Assembly: GCA_009782285.1 (NCBI GenBank)
Contig: WRJK01000023.1
Location: 1-34,337, forward strand
Direction: 5' to 3'
DNA length: 34,337 nt
DNA from: Clostridiales bacterium
Lineage (GTDB): Bacteria > Bacillota > Clostridia > Peptostreptococcales > Anaerovoracaceae
Shown: positions 8,786 through 17,972 of the stretch, piece after piece
How the letters are laid out: each line of letters starts with the position of its first letter
How positions within the stretch are numbered: the first letter of the stretch is position 1
Made by a program: the position numbers and the translations under genes
The notes under the pieces: generated by a model
The model's input: the letters and a program-made list of their open reading frames with translations, nothing else
What the model was told of the DNA's origin: nothing
Databases searched by the model: none

Positions 8786-9890
8786 CTAACTGTCCTTCAG
8801 TTTTAGCTTTTCATTTATGAAATAGTCCAGCTTCCCGTCCATGACCGACTGGACATTCCCGACCTCTGCGTTTGTGCGGTGGTCCTTGACCATTGTATAA
8901 GGGTGGAAAACATATGAGCGGATTTGGCTGCCCCAAGTAATCTGGCTGTAGTCTCCCTGCAGCTCTTTAAGGTTTTCCTTGTGCTCCTGCTCTTTCAGCT
9001 CAAGCAGCTTCGACTTGAGCACTTTCATGGCCATTTCCTTGTTCTGGTGTTGGGAACGTTCATTTTGGCAGGTCACGACAACGTTCGTTGGTATATGTGT
9101 GATCCTGATGGCTGAATCGGTCTTGTTGACATGCTGCCCGCCTGCGCCGCTTGACCTGTAAGTGTCGATCCTGAGGTCCTCCGGGTCTATCTCCACGGTG
9201 ACGTCGTCGTCGATCTCAGGCATCACGTCAAGGGACGAAAACGACGTATGCCTCCTTCCGGAGGAGTCGAAAGGCGATATTCGCACGATCCTGTGTACGC
9301 CTTTTTCAGTCTTCAGGTACCCGTAGGCGTATTCCCCCTCAACAAGAAGGGTTGCGCTCTTGATCCCCGCTTCAACATCGTCCTGCATGTCCAGCAGCTG
9401 GACTTTGTACTTCTTGTCCTCGCACCATCTGGTGTACATCCTAAGCAGCATGCTGGCCCAGTCCTGTGCATCCGTGCCTCCGGATCCCGCGTGCACGGAT
9501 ATGATGGCGTTGTGGTTGTCGTATTTGCCGCTAAGGAGTGTCTTTATCCTGATGTCTTCCACCTTGCAGCCCACTCCCTCGTAGGACTCCTTTATTTCGT
9601 CAATAAGCGATGCGTCTTCTTCTTCCTCTGCCATCTCAATCAAAGTCTCCACGTCTTCAAGCTGCGTGGTCAAATTTTCGTATTCCTCTATTTTGTTTTC
9701 GACGCTTTTTTTCTCTTTCAGGATTCTTTTCGCGTTCTCCTGGTCCTCCCAGAAGCCGTCTCCTTCAAGCTGCGCGGCCAATTCGCTTTGTTTGCTCCTC
9801 AGACCGGAGAGGTCAAAGTGAATCACCTACTTCCAGTAAGATTTCCCGCATGCGGGGAAGCGCTGTCCTTATTTGATCCAGCTCTATCAT
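8786..9890 (-). CDS. prfB: Peptide chain release factor 2, with programmed +1 frameshift
   Basis: RF2 recognises UGA and UAA and releases the finished protein. The stop-codon-reading tripeptide SPF (205-207) and the catalytic GGQ (250-252) fall at the same numbers as in Escherichia coli RF2. The first 25 codons run from ATG 9890 (behind AAGGAG) to CTT 9818-9816, followed by an in-frame TGA at 9815-9813. The classic slippery CTTTGAC allows a +1 shift, after which 342 codons continue to 8786, giving 367 residues. An SD-like AGGTGA lies four bases before the CTT. This is the usual autoregulatory switch: low RF2 favours shifting. A start at GTG 9826 without the shift would lose the conserved N-terminus. 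Confidence 0.96.
9813..9818 (-). promoter_or_regulatory. RF2 programmed frameshift site (CTT TGA)
   Basis: CTT at 9818-9816 followed by the in-frame TGA at 9815-9813 and a C, the canonical recoding context of prfB. Reading resumes at GAC 9814-9812 in the +1 frame. The upstream SD-like element is AGGTGA with a four-base gap, slightly different from the AGGGGG with three-base gap in E. coli. Confidence 0.93.
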
Positions 9891-9929
9891 CTTTGTTCTC
9901 CTTTCTGCGATGTTTTTTCGCCATTTTTT

Positions 9930-9958
9930 ATTGTACGGCATATTGATGAAAAAATCAA
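9930..9958 (-). promoter_or_regulatory. sigma-A promoter for prfB operon
   Basis: On the minus strand TTGATT (9958-9953), 17-base spacer, TACAAT (9935-9930). It lies 40 bases before the prfB ATG and is the only good promoter seen ahead of the prfB-tex-decarboxylase-phosphatase-addB string. Confidence 0.65.
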
Positions 9959-10025
9959 CAATTTATCCATATTCTCAGTCAAATACGTAAAATGCTGATT
10001 AACTGCTCCGCAACAAAAAATGCTC

Positions 10026-10055
10026 TTTACTTCACCACACAAAATGTGATATAAT
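10026..10055 (+). promoter_or_regulatory. sigma-A promoter for the M28 peptidase gene
   Basis: TTTACT (10026-10031), 18-base spacer, perfect TATAAT (10050-10055). The start codon follows 41 bases later behind GGAGGT (10083-10088), so the leader is short. Confidence 0.65.
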
Positions 10056-10096
10056 GACTCCAATTTATTTTAAAAAGTGAATGGAGGTAAATCACA

Positions 10097-12259
10097 ATGA
10101 AATCAAGAACACTATCTTTGGTGACAGTTGCGGTACTGCTGATTACGCTGCTGTTTGTCCCGCAGTCCATGGCTTCGGTGGACGATTACGCCCTCAACGA
10201 GTTTGAGGCTGCCTATCTGGATTTGATCGACTACGACCATGCCGAGGCGCTGGCCAAGTACCTGTCAAACGAAATCGGCAACAGGATTGCGTACTCCCCT
10301 AGGCGCGACATATGCGTCGACTGGCTAATGGACGAGTTCACTTCCTACGGCTACGAACCCTACATCCATGAATTCACCTACGGCAACCCGACTATCAACG
10401 GCCTTATTGAAATCGGGGACAAGCACTATGCGTACTACGGCCCGACATACGGCACCACCTCTGTGTTCAAGTACGACAGCCGCGACACCCTTTCAATTAC
10501 CGGAGTCGAGGTTGTGAACTGGACGGCGCCAGGCTCTGCGCTGACTGTTCCAGCCGATGCTGCATACGGCGGCAAAGCGGTATTCGTCACCAACGGCACA
10601 ACCACAGCGCCTTCTGCGGCAAACTACTACAATGCCGCTTTGGCCCTGCAAACCGCTGGAGCGGGGGCAGTGTTCTTCCAGACGTTCCAAGAAGCTTCCA
10701 ACGGCAACACGACCTACAGCCGCATTGGCAACACCACAAGCGGCACGAATATTACAATCCCTGTGGGGTACATGCTGAACTACGAAACCAGAGGGATGGT
10801 TGCAAGCCTCAATGCTGCTACTGAAGTAAAAGTGAGGCTGTACAGCAACAATGTCGGCAAGAACGTGGTCGCTGTGCTGCCGTCAGCCACAGGTTCAGAC
10901 AAGACAGTCTACTTTACGACCCACCACGATACTACTGGAAGCGGACCGGGAATGAACGACAACGGTTCCGGCACGATATTCACCCTTGAGATGGCGCGCG
11001 CACTAAGAGGCGTACAGTTCGAATACAACGTCGTTTTCATCTCTTTTGACAACGAAGAAGGCGGCCTGCGCGGCGCTAGGGCTTTCTGCGCCGACATGAC
11101 AGACGCGGAACGCGAGGGCTTCGTTGCGAACTACAACGTGGACATGATATCCACAAGCCAAGCCGACTGCATCCACATGTTCCTTAACATAAGTGACAGG
11201 AGGCTGCAAACGTTGGAAGGGACTATCACCACAAACCAGCGCCTGATGGACGTCCCTGCGGCTATTCCAATCGCTATGGAATACGATGTGTTCAACCATT
11301 CATACCTTGCGGGTCTGAAGACCGGCTTCGACATGAGCAAGTTCAACATCTGCTACGACACCACAACGGACCACTACGCTTTCGTGGTTGAAGCCACTAG
11401 GACCGACAAGAGCTTCATGAACATGATGAACGCGGTGGAATACGACTGGCGCCGCAACGAGAAGGGAACGTCGTTCGAGACCCTTTATCACAAGGCTGGC
11501 GACTCGTACGAGGTGAACTTCAGCCGGGAAAGGCTTGAACAGATTGGCGACCTGATAGCACTTGCGGTTTATTATTCGGCCAGGTCCCTGGAAGACCAAG
11601 TGACCGCGTTCCTTAACGTAGACGCAGTGAGCGGAATTGAAGGCGACGTGGAATACACCTTAGCGCTGCGCGGGGCAAAAGACCTGCTGGCTGTAGAGCT
11701 GGAATTCGTGGTTGACGGTGGCTTGCTGGCCGGCAAAGGCGTTGTCGGATGTAACGGGTTTGAGCCGATTAGCGATATTTTCTGGCACTATGCGGGCGAT
11801 GGCAAGTGGAGCGGTTCAGTGACGCTGGCTTACAAAGCTGGAGACTCAACGGGCTTTACTCCGCCTGCCTTTACGGCTGTGGACATAGCCAAGTTCGTTT
11901 TTGCGCCCCTTGCCCAAGGCGACGCTACCATGAACCTGACGAGCATAAAGGTCGTCGGGCTTGACGGGACAACTAAATTCCTCGACACCACTGCAGTCCA
12001 AGGCAACGCAACCACCACTATTGAGCAGCTGGTTTGGTCAAAGTACGACCTGAACAAGGACAACAAGGTGGATGCACTGGATCTGGGCATCATGCTGCTT
12101 TACTGCGGGTTTGACGCGGATTCTGCAGATTGGGCCACTTTGGTAAAAGTCAACGACTCCAGGGGCAGGCCGGTGACGGCAAGCATGTGCGACGTGAACG
12201 GCGACGGCGTCATCGACATGCTCGACCTCCTCGACTTGTTCATACACTACACCAAATAA
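10097..12259 (+). CDS. Secreted M28 metallopeptidase with PA, cohesin-like and dockerin domains
   Basis: A 720-residue exported zinc peptidase. Residues 1-26 form a signal peptide (MKSR then a hydrophobic run, likely cleavage after SMA). A protease-associated (PA) insert spans about 130-250. The M28 core follows, with candidate ligands H276 and D278 (HHD), bridging D288 (MNDNGSG), E320/E321 (DNEEGG), D349 (NVDM) and H427 (TDHYAF); M28 enzymes are aminopeptidases or carboxypeptidases using two zinc ions. Residues about 505-640 form a beta-rich cohesin-like domain (inferred from pattern). Residues 648-720 form a type I-like dockerin with two calcium loops starting at D651 and D699. The tail matches that of the M14 peptidase at 17970-21713. 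The gene has its own promoter and a hairpin terminator and is inserted between prfB and secA. Confidence 0.9.
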   Translation: MKSRTLSLVTVAVLLITLLFVPQSMASVDDYALNEFEAAYLDLIDYDHAEALAKYLSNEIGNRIAYSPRRDICVDWLMDEFTSYGYEPYIHEFTYGNPTINGLIEIGDKHYAYYGPTYGTTSVFKYDSRDTLSITGVEVVNWTAPGSALTVPADAAYGGKAVFVTNGTTTAPSAANYYNAALALQTAGAGAVFFQTFQEASNGNTTYSRIGNTTSGTNITIPVGYMLNYETRGMVASLNAATEVKVRLYSNNVGKNVVAVLPSATGSDKTVYFTTHHDTTGSGPGMNDNGSGTIFTLEMARALRGVQFEYNVVFISFDNEEGGLRGARAFCADMTDAEREGFVANYNVDMISTSQADCIHMFLNISDRRLQTLEGTITTNQRLMDVPAAIPIAMEYDVFNHSYLAGLKTGFDMSKFNICYDTTTDHYAFVVEATRTDKSFMNMMNAVEYDWRRNEKGTSFETLYHKAGDSYEVNFSRERLEQIGDLIALAVYYSARSLEDQVTAFLNVDAVSGIEGDVEYTLALRGAKDLLAVELEFVVDGGLLAGKGVVGCNGFEPISDIFWHYAGDGKWSGSVTLAYKAGDSTGFTPPAFTAVDIAKFVFAPLAQGDATMNLTSIKVVGLDGTTKFLDTTAVQGNATTTIEQLVWSKYDLNKDNKVDALDLGIMLLYCGFDADSADWATLVKVNDSRGRPVTASMCDVNGDGVIDMLDLLDLFIHYTK

Positions 12260-12276
12260 CGCAAACGCGCAAAATG

Positions 12277-12307
12277 AAGCCGGCGGAGCACCGTTCTGCC
12301 GGCTTTT
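12277..12307 (+). terminator. Terminator between the M28 peptidase and secA genes
   Basis: The eight-base arm AAGCCGGC (12277-12284) pairs with GCCGGCTT (12298-12305), with a 13-base loop and a short T run. The gene ends converge here. On the minus strand the same stem follows secA and is trailed by CATTTTG, so it may work weakly in both directions. Confidence 0.7.
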
Positions 12308-12345
12308 GCATGTTCACGTCATCAACTGTCAACTGTTTCTATCCG

Positions 12346-15117
12346 CTATTCCTTGCTCATGCAGCAGTTTTTGTATTTTTTGCCGCTCCCGCAGGGGCAT
12401 GGGTCATTCCTGCCGATCTTTGCGCCTGCCCTTTTGAAGGTTTCCTGCTTCTTTTCCCTTGGCGGCACGGCTGCCCTTTGAGGGATGTCTGGCCTTGGCG
12501 GCGCTTCGCTGCCTTCTGCGCTAGGCGATCCGCTGTCCGCAAAATCGTCCTTCCTGTCGATTCCGCTCCCGATGATCTGTTTCCTCACCGTTGTGGTCTG
12601 GACGGTCACGTTGTAGCAGAACTTGACTGTGTCCTCCTTGATGGACTGCACCATAAGCTCGAACATGTCGAAACCCTCGTTTGCATAAGCCGCCGCAGGG
12701 TCCTGCTGCCCCAAGGCTCTTAGCCCGATACCGCTTTTCAGCTGGTCCATGGCGTCGATGTGGTCCATCCATTTGTTGTCAACGACCCTTATCAGTATCA
12801 TCCGTTCGATGTCGCGCATCTTGTCCGCGCCTATCTCGTTCTCCTTGTCGACGTAGAGCTCCTCGAATTTCTCCAGTATGCCTTCTTTGAGGGCGTCCTC
12901 CGTCAGCTCCAATACGTCTTGCTCGCTGTACTTAAAAGCCGGGAACAACGGGCATATCCTTTTTAGCGACGTCTCCAGCGCAGCTATGTCCCACTCTTCG
13001 GCATATTTCGACCCAATGGTGATGGGGCCCGTGCATTCTTCCACGAGCTCTGCGACCATGTTGCCGATGTACTCCCGCAGATCCTCTCCGAACAGCACTT
13101 TGCGGCGCTCGTCGTATATTATTTCGCGCTGTTTGTTCATCACGTTGTCATACTGCAGGACGTATTTCCTGATGGAGAAGTTTCTGCCCTCGACTTTTTT
13201 CTGTGCGTTTTCAATGGATTTCGTCAGCATCCCCGCTTCAAGGGCGTCTGTTTCCTCAACCCCCAGCCTGCCAACGAACCCCTGTATCCTCTCGCCGCCA
13301 AAGAGCCGCATCAGCTCGTCTTCAAGGGATATGAAAAACTGGGTGACCCCAGGATCCCCTTGGCGCCCTGAACGCCCCCGGAGCTGGTTGTCGATCCTGC
13401 GCGACTCGTGCCGCTCCGTCCCTATGATGCAAAGCCCGCCAAGCTCCCTGACTTTTTCCTGTTCCGGTGCCCTTTCTTCTTTGAATTGATCGAAGTATTT
13501 GTGGAAGGTTTCCCTGACGCTGAGCTTCTCCGGGTCGTCCGAGGGGACGAAACTCGTGGCAAACAGTATGTCCTCCTCCGTGTACCCGTTTTTTCTCATC
13601 TCCTTCTTGGCTTCGAATTCTGCGTTTCCCCCAAGGATAATGTCGGTTCCGCGCCCTGCCATGTTCGTGGCTATGGTAACTGAGCCGAGCCTACCGGCCT
13701 CGGCTATGATTTCAGCCTCCCGCGCGTGCTGCTTGGCGTTCAGCACGTTGTGCTTCACGCCCCGCTTTTTGAGCATATCGCTTATAATTTCAGAACGTTC
13801 AATGGATATGGTGCCAACCAGTATCGGCTGCCCTGTCTCGTAGTATTCCTTTATTCTGTCTGCTATCGCGAGGAACTTGCCGCGCTCAGTGGCGTATATC
13901 GAATCCTCAAGATCCTGCCTGGTGATTGGTTTGTTCGTAGGTATGACTACTACATCCATGTTGTAGATGTCGCGGAATTCAGCCTCTTCGGTCTTTGCCG
14001 TACCTGTCATCCCCGATAGCTTCTGGTACATCCTGAAGTAATTCTGGAGCGTAATGGTCGCGAGGGTTTTCGACTCTGACCTGACCAGCACCCCCTCTTT
14101 CGCTTCAATGGCTTGGTGGAGCCCGTCGCTGTACCTCCTCCCGTACATAAGGCGCCCTGTGAATTCGTCGACTATGACTATTTCGCCTTCGTTGATTATG
14201 TAGTCCACGTCGCGCTTCATCAGGTTCCTCGCCTTCAGCGCCTGAAGCACGTGGTGGTTTATTTCCATGTTTTCCGGGTCTGAGAAATTCTCGACGTTGA
14301 AATACTTCTCGCACTTTGCGACCCCTTCTTCTGTTATGGATACCGTTTTGTCTTTTTCCTCAATCGTAAAATCCTCTGTGAGCCGAAGCCCCTTGACAAA
14401 TTTGTCGGCAGACGTGTAGAGATCCGTTGACTTTGCCCCCTGCCCTGAAATGATAAGCGGCGTCCTCGCTTCGTCCACCAGTATCGAGTCGACCTCGTCG
14501 ATGATCGCGTAGTTGAGCTCCCGCTGCATCAGCTCGCTTTGGTATATGACCATGTTGTCGCGCAGGTAGTCGAAACCGTATTCGTTGTTTGTACCGTATG
14601 TAATGTCCGCCCTGTACGCGGCTTTCCTCTCGTCGCCGCTGATGCCGTGAATGACGCAGCCGACAGTTAGCCCGAGAAAAGTGTAAAGCTTGCCCATCCA
14701 TTCCATGTCCCTCTTGGCAAGGTAGTCGTTGACTGTCACCACATGTACGCCTTTGCCGGCTAGGGCATTCAGGTACGCCGCCAAAGTGGCCACCAATGTT
14801 TTGCCCTCGCCGGTCTTCATCTCAGCGATCCTCCCTTGATGGAGCACGACACCTCCGATAAGCTGCACCCTGAAATGTTTCATGCCGAGGCTGCGCTGCG
14901 CCGCTTCCCTGCACACGGCGAAAGCTTCGGGAAGGATGTCGTCCAATGCCTCGCCATCGCTGAGCCTGCCCCTGAACTCGTCAGTCTTGCCTCTCAAAGC
15001 TTCGTTGCTGAGCGACTGCATTTCTTCATCCAAGGCTTCAATAGCGTCGGCGATTTTTTCAATTTTCTTGACTTCTTTCACGTTTAGGTCGCCGAAGATT
15101 TTTTCCATAATTCCCAT
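12346..15117 (-). CDS. secA: Preprotein translocase ATPase SecA
   Basis: A 923-residue SecA, the motor that drives unfolded preproteins through SecYEG. The Walker A motif GEGKT is at 103-107 and the DEVD box at 207-210, followed by [15 protein letters not shown]. The C-terminus ends with the zinc-binding SEC-C motif ([14 protein letters not shown]907, C909, C918/C919) used for SecB or ribosome contact. The start ATG 15117 has AGGGAG eight bases upstream; a second in-frame ATG lies three codons in. It begins two bases after the stop of the CorC/HlyC gene, so the two are probably translationally coupled. It would export the two dockerin peptidases here. Confidence 0.98.
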   Translation of the reverse strand: MGIMEKIFGDLNVKEVKKIEKIADAIEALDEEMQSLSNEALRGKTDEFRGRLSDGEALDDILPEAFAVCREAAQRSLGMKHFRVQLIGGVVLHQGRIAEMKTGEGKTLVATLAAYLNALAGKGVHVVTVNDYLAKRDMEWMGKLYTFLGLTVGCVIHGISGDERKAAYRADITYGTNNEYGFDYLRDNMVIYQSELMQRELNYAIIDEVDSILVDEARTPLIISGQGAKSTDLYTSADKFVKGLRLTEDFTIEEKDKTVSITEEGVAKCEKYFNVENFSDPENMEINHHVLQALKARNLMKRDVDYIINEGEIVIVDEFTGRLMYGRRYSDGLHQAIEAKEGVLVRSESKTLATITLQNYFRMYQKLSGMTGTAKTEEAEFRDIYNMDVVVIPTNKPITRQDLEDSIYATERGKFLAIADRIKEYYETGQPILVGTISIERSEIISDMLKKRGVKHNVLNAKQHAREAEIIAEAGRLGSVTIATNMAGRGTDIILGGNAEFEAKKEMRKNGYTEEDILFATSFVPSDDPEKLSVRETFHKYFDQFKEERAPEQEKVRELGGLCIIGTERHESRRIDNQLRGRSGRQGDPGVTQFFISLEDELMRLFGGERIQGFVGRLGVEETDALEAGMLTKSIENAQKKVEGRNFSIRKYVLQYDNVMNKQREIIYDERRKVLFGEDLREYIGNMVAELVEECTGPITIGSKYAEEWDIAALETSLKRICPLFPAFKYSEQDVLELTEDALKEGILEKFEELYVDKENEIGADKMRDIERMILIRVVDNKWMDHIDAMDQLKSGIGLRALGQQDPAAAYANEGFDMFELMVQSIKEDTVKFCYNVTVQTTTVRKQIIGSGIDRKDDFADSGSPSAEGSEAPPRPDIPQRAAVPPREKKQETFKRAGAKIGRNDPCPCGSGKKYKNCCMSKE

Positions 15118-15119
15118 TT

Positions 15120-16388
15120 TTACTGCTCCCTTCTTGGTTCGCTTTGGTTTTCGCTTCTTACGATCTTTATTTCCAGAGCTTTTTTCCCGTCTGCCCTCGT
15201 CACCGCCACAGACAAGCCCTCATATTTGAATGTGTCCCCTGCTTCGGGGAGCTTGCCGAGTTCGACGACTACCCAGCCGTTTACTGTCGTGACTTCTGCC
15301 AGTTCCTGCTTGATGCCAAAGTAATCAAACATCTTGTCAACATTTGCGCTGCACAAAACCTTGTAGCTGCCGTCCTGCAGCTGCAAAAATTCCTGTGACG
15401 CCTCTGTTTCATGCTCGTCATATATTTCACCTACAAGCTCTTCAATGATGTCCTCCATCGTAACTATGCCTTCTGTCCCGCCATACTCGTCCACTATGAT
15501 TGCGATGTGAGTCTTTGCTTTCTGCATCCTTTTAAGAAGCGCTGCAATTTTCACGGAACCGGCCATAAAGACGACAGGTTTCACGAATTCGGAGATCTCT
15601 TTGCCTGAATTGACTATGAAATTGCTGAAATCCTTCTGGTTCAGCACCCCGACTATTTTGTCTATCGTTTCTTCGTAAACAGGCAGCCTTGAAAACCCGG
15701 TTTCGGCGAAGACTCTTGCGACCTCAGCCTTTGAATCGCTGATGTCTATTGCTGCCACGTCGACACGAGGGGTCAGGACGTCCCATGCCTCAAGCTCGTT
15801 GAATTCTATTGCGTTTTGAATTAGTTCGCTCTGTTCGGTGTTGATGCTCCCGACCGTCTGGGCTTCTTCCACTATCGTAAGCAGCTCTTCTTCTGTTATC
15901 GGGCTGCCTGCATCGAGTGCGAGTATCTTCGTAAGGAATCTCTTCCATGCAGCAAACAAAAAGTTGACCGGGGTCAGGACGAACAAAAAAAGCTTTATTA
16001 TTGGCGCTGAAAAAAGGCAGACCTTTTCAGGCACTTCCTTTGCTATGCTTTTAGGGGATATCTCGCCAAACACCAGAACCGTCACTGTTACGGTGAGGGC
16101 AGAAAGCGGCGCACCTGCCTTGCTGCCAAAAAGATCTACGAACAGCAGGGTGGCGATCGACGCTGCTGCTATGTTGACTATGTTGTTCCCGATCAGAATC
16201 GTTGAAAGCAGCTTGTCAAAATTATCAGCCAAATTCAATACTGCTTTGGCTTTTTTACTGCCCTCTGACGCCATGTTTTTTATCCTGATGCGGTTGAATG
16301 ACGTGAATGCCGTTTCCATTGCGGAAAAATAAGCCGATGCCGCGATCAGCAACACGATCGCAACTGTAGCCATTAAGTGGCTGCTCAT
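15120..16388 (-). CDS. CNNM/CorC (HlyC) family membrane transporter
   Basis: A 422-residue protein with the three-part architecture of the CorC/HlyC or CNNM family: an N-terminal DUF21 membrane domain (about 1-190, several hydrophobic helices, conserved GEISPKS), a CBS pair (about 205-335, with [25 protein letters not shown]), and a C-terminal CorC_HlyC domain (about 340-420). Family members are linked to magnesium and cobalt export; the older label haemolysin is historical. The start is preceded by GAGGGAG. It lies 36 bases after aspartate kinase and two bases before secA. Confidence 0.9.
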   Translation of the reverse strand: MSSHLMATVAIVLLIAASAYFSAMETAFTSFNRIRIKNMASEGSKKAKAVLNLADNFDKLLSTILIGNNIVNIAAASIATLLFVDLFGSKAGAPLSALTVTVTVLVFGEISPKSIAKEVPEKVCLFSAPIIKLFLFVLTPVNFLFAAWKRFLTKILALDAGSPITEEELLTIVEEAQTVGSINTEQSELIQNAIEFNELEAWDVLTPRVDVAAIDISDSKAEVARVFAETGFSRLPVYEETIDKIVGVLNQKDFSNFIVNSGKEISEFVKPVVFMAGSVKIAALLKRMQKAKTHIAIIVDEYGGTEGIVTMEDIIEELVGEIYDEHETEASQEFLQLQDGSYKVLCSANVDKMFDYFGIKQELAEVTTVNGWVVVELGKLPEAGDTFKYEGLSVAVTRADGKKALEIKIVRSENQSEPRREQ

Positions 16389-16424
16389 CTATTTTGCTCC
16401 CTCGTTCAGCTCCGCACTCGCCTG

Positions 16425-17759
16425 CTAGGCGGTGGTTTGAGCCGTCTGTTCTATGAATGCGCTGTAAATTGCCTTGATGGAAGCGTCGAAGTCCTTGTTT
16501 TCAACTCCGACAATTATGTTCATTTCACTTGAGCCCTGGTCTATCATCCTAATGTTGACACCTGCGTCTGCCAGTGCCGAGAACAGTTTTGCTGCTACGC
16601 CCCGCCTCCTTGACATCCCGCAGCCGACAGTTGCGATCAGCGACATGTCTTCAAAAACATCAACGGAATCAGGCTTCAGGTTGTTCCATATGTCACCAAG
16701 CACCTCATCTAGGCGGCCGTTCAAGTGGCTGTTTGGCACTACTACTGAAACTGTGTCTATGCCGCTGGGCATGTGTTGGACGGTTATGTCGTAGTCCTCA
16801 AGTATCCCTAAGATGCGCCTTACAAAGCCGCGTTCTGCGTTCATGTTGTTTTTGTAGATAGCCATGACCGTAAAATCCTTGCTGCCGGCAATGCCCGTTA
16901 TTATCTGGCCCTCGTGTATTATCTCTTCAGAGGTGATCATGGTCCCAATATCTTCAGGCTTGTTCGTGTTCCTTATGTTGATTGGGATGTTCGCCGCCCT
17001 TGCCGGGTAGATGGTGTCTTCGTGGATAACGGAAGCCCCCATGTAAGACAGTTCCCTCAGCTCCTTGTATGAAAGGCTCCCTATTGGCTTCGGGTTTTTT
17101 ACGATGCTGGGGTCGGCTGTCAAAAATCCTGAAACGTCGGTCCAGTTCTCATATATGTCGGCACATGCAGCGCGCGCGACTACTGCCCCCGTGATGTCCG
17201 AGCCCCCCCTGGGAAATGTTTTGATCGTCCCGTCGGGATAGGTTCCATAAAACCCCGGAAGCACTGCCTTTTCGTGCTTGCGCAATTCTTCGCCAAGTGT
17301 ATTGTTCGTTTCTTCCACCAAAAATCTGCCGTTTTTGTCGAATTGGACGAGCCCAGCCGTGTCGAGGAAATCATAACCGATGAATTTTGCCATCAGAAGC
17401 GATATTAGATATTCCCCCCTGCTCGCAATATAGTCTGCGGATGCGCCTGCTTTCAGGTTTTCCTTTATGACGTCAAATTCCTTCAATAGATTGGCATTCA
17501 CTCCAAGATGTATCTGAATTGCCATATAGCGGTCGCATATCACCTGAAAAACCTGCTCGTAAGGCAAGTTGTGCTCCACGTGCATCTGGCACATGTACAG
17601 AAGATCCGTTATCTTGCTGTCCCCTTGGTACCTTTTACCGGGGGCAGACAGCACCACATACCTTCTGTCTATGTCTTCCTCAATGATCTGCTTTGTTTTC
17701 GCAAGCTGAATCCCGTCTGCTACAGACGATCCGCCGAATTTAGCTACTTTTAGCCCCAT
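16425..17759 (-). CDS. lysC: Aspartate kinase
   Basis: A 444-residue aspartokinase, which phosphorylates L-aspartate in the first step to lysine, threonine and methionine. The N-terminal kinase signature KFGGSS is at residues 7-12, with further conserved blocks ASRGEYL and FPRGGSDITGA. The C-terminal third carries paired ACT regulatory domains (GIDTVSVVVP; GVNIRMIDQGSSEMNIIVGV). ATG 17759 is chosen because a perfect AGGAGG sits seven bases upstream; an ATG nine codons earlier would place that site inside the gene. The leader is about 25 bases, too short for a lysine riboswitch. Which amino acid inhibits it cannot be told. Confidence 0.95.
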   Translation of the reverse strand: MGLKVAKFGGSSVADGIQLAKTKQIIEEDIDRRYVVLSAPGKRYQGDSKITDLLYMCQMHVEHNLPYEQVFQVICDRYMAIQIHLGVNANLLKEFDVIKENLKAGASADYIASRGEYLISLLMAKFIGYDFLDTAGLVQFDKNGRFLVEETNNTLGEELRKHEKAVLPGFYGTYPDGTIKTFPRGGSDITGAVVARAACADIYENWTDVSGFLTADPSIVKNPKPIGSLSYKELRELSYMGASVIHEDTIYPARAANIPINIRNTNKPEDIGTMITSEEIIHEGQIITGIAGSKDFTVMAIYKNNMNAERGFVRRILGILEDYDITVQHMPSGIDTVSVVVPNSHLNGRLDEVLGDIWNNLKPDSVDVFEDMSLIATVGCGMSRRRGVAAKLFSALADAGVNIRMIDQGSSEMNIIVGVENKDFDASIKAIYSAFIEQTAQTTA

Positions 17760-17792
17760 TGCGTTGCCTCCTGTTTTATTTCCCAATAATTC

Positions 17793-17801
17793 ATTATAGC
17801 A
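17793..17801 (-). promoter_or_regulatory. Extended -10 promoter for aspartate kinase
   Basis: On the minus strand TGCTATAAT (17801-17793) is a perfect extended -10 element. No clear -35 box is seen at the right distance, as is common for extended -10 promoters. Confidence 0.6.
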
Positions 17802-17846
17802 GAAGTTACGGCGTTTTGTATACTTGAATTTTTTCTGTTCTGTTAA

Positions 17847-17868
17847 ATGCGTTCATCATGCGTTCATC
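17847..17868. repeat. Tandem 11-base direct repeat
   Basis: ATGCGTTCATC occurs twice without a gap (17847-17857 and 17858-17868). It lies between the aspartate kinase promoter and the terminator of the M14 peptidase. It could be an operator or chance. Confidence 0.5.
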
Positions 17869-17876
17869 AGACGCAC

Positions 17877-17904
17877 AAAAAAGGCGAGCCCTGCGGCTCG
17901 CCTT
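17877..17904 (-). terminator. Rho-independent terminator after the M14 peptidase gene
   Basis: A ten-base arm AAGGCGAGCC (17881-17890) pairs with GGCTCGCCTT (17895-17904) around a four-base loop. On the minus strand the stem is followed by a run of T residues (17882-17877 and onward), as expected for intrinsic termination. Confidence 0.88.
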
Positions 17905-17913
17905 CATATCTAG

Positions 17914-17972
17914 CATGACACAGGAACCGTCCCCTTTTGTCACATGACACAGGAACTGTCCCCCTTTTGTCA
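17914..17972. repeat. Two-copy REP-like direct repeat overlapping a stop codon
   Basis: Two adjacent near-identical units, 17914-17942 (29 bases) and 17943-17972 (30 bases), each begin CATGACACAGGAAC and end CTTTTGTCA. They differ by one C/T change and one extra C. Each unit has TGACA and TGTCA ends in inverted orientation. From memory, similar sequences are scattered between genes in Clostridia, resembling REP elements moved by RAYT-type transposases; I could not check this. The second unit supplies the stop codon of the M14 peptidase. Confidence 0.8.

Noticed and set aside
9813-9826. prfB treated as starting at GTG 9826, or as broken by a frameshift error
   Set aside because: The upstream 25 codons match RF2 and the CTT TGA C context is the known programmed recoding site, so the gene is intact.
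17760-17792. Possible lysine riboswitch ahead of aspartate kinase
   Set aside because: The extended -10 promoter leaves about 25 bases of leader, so no aptamer can fit.
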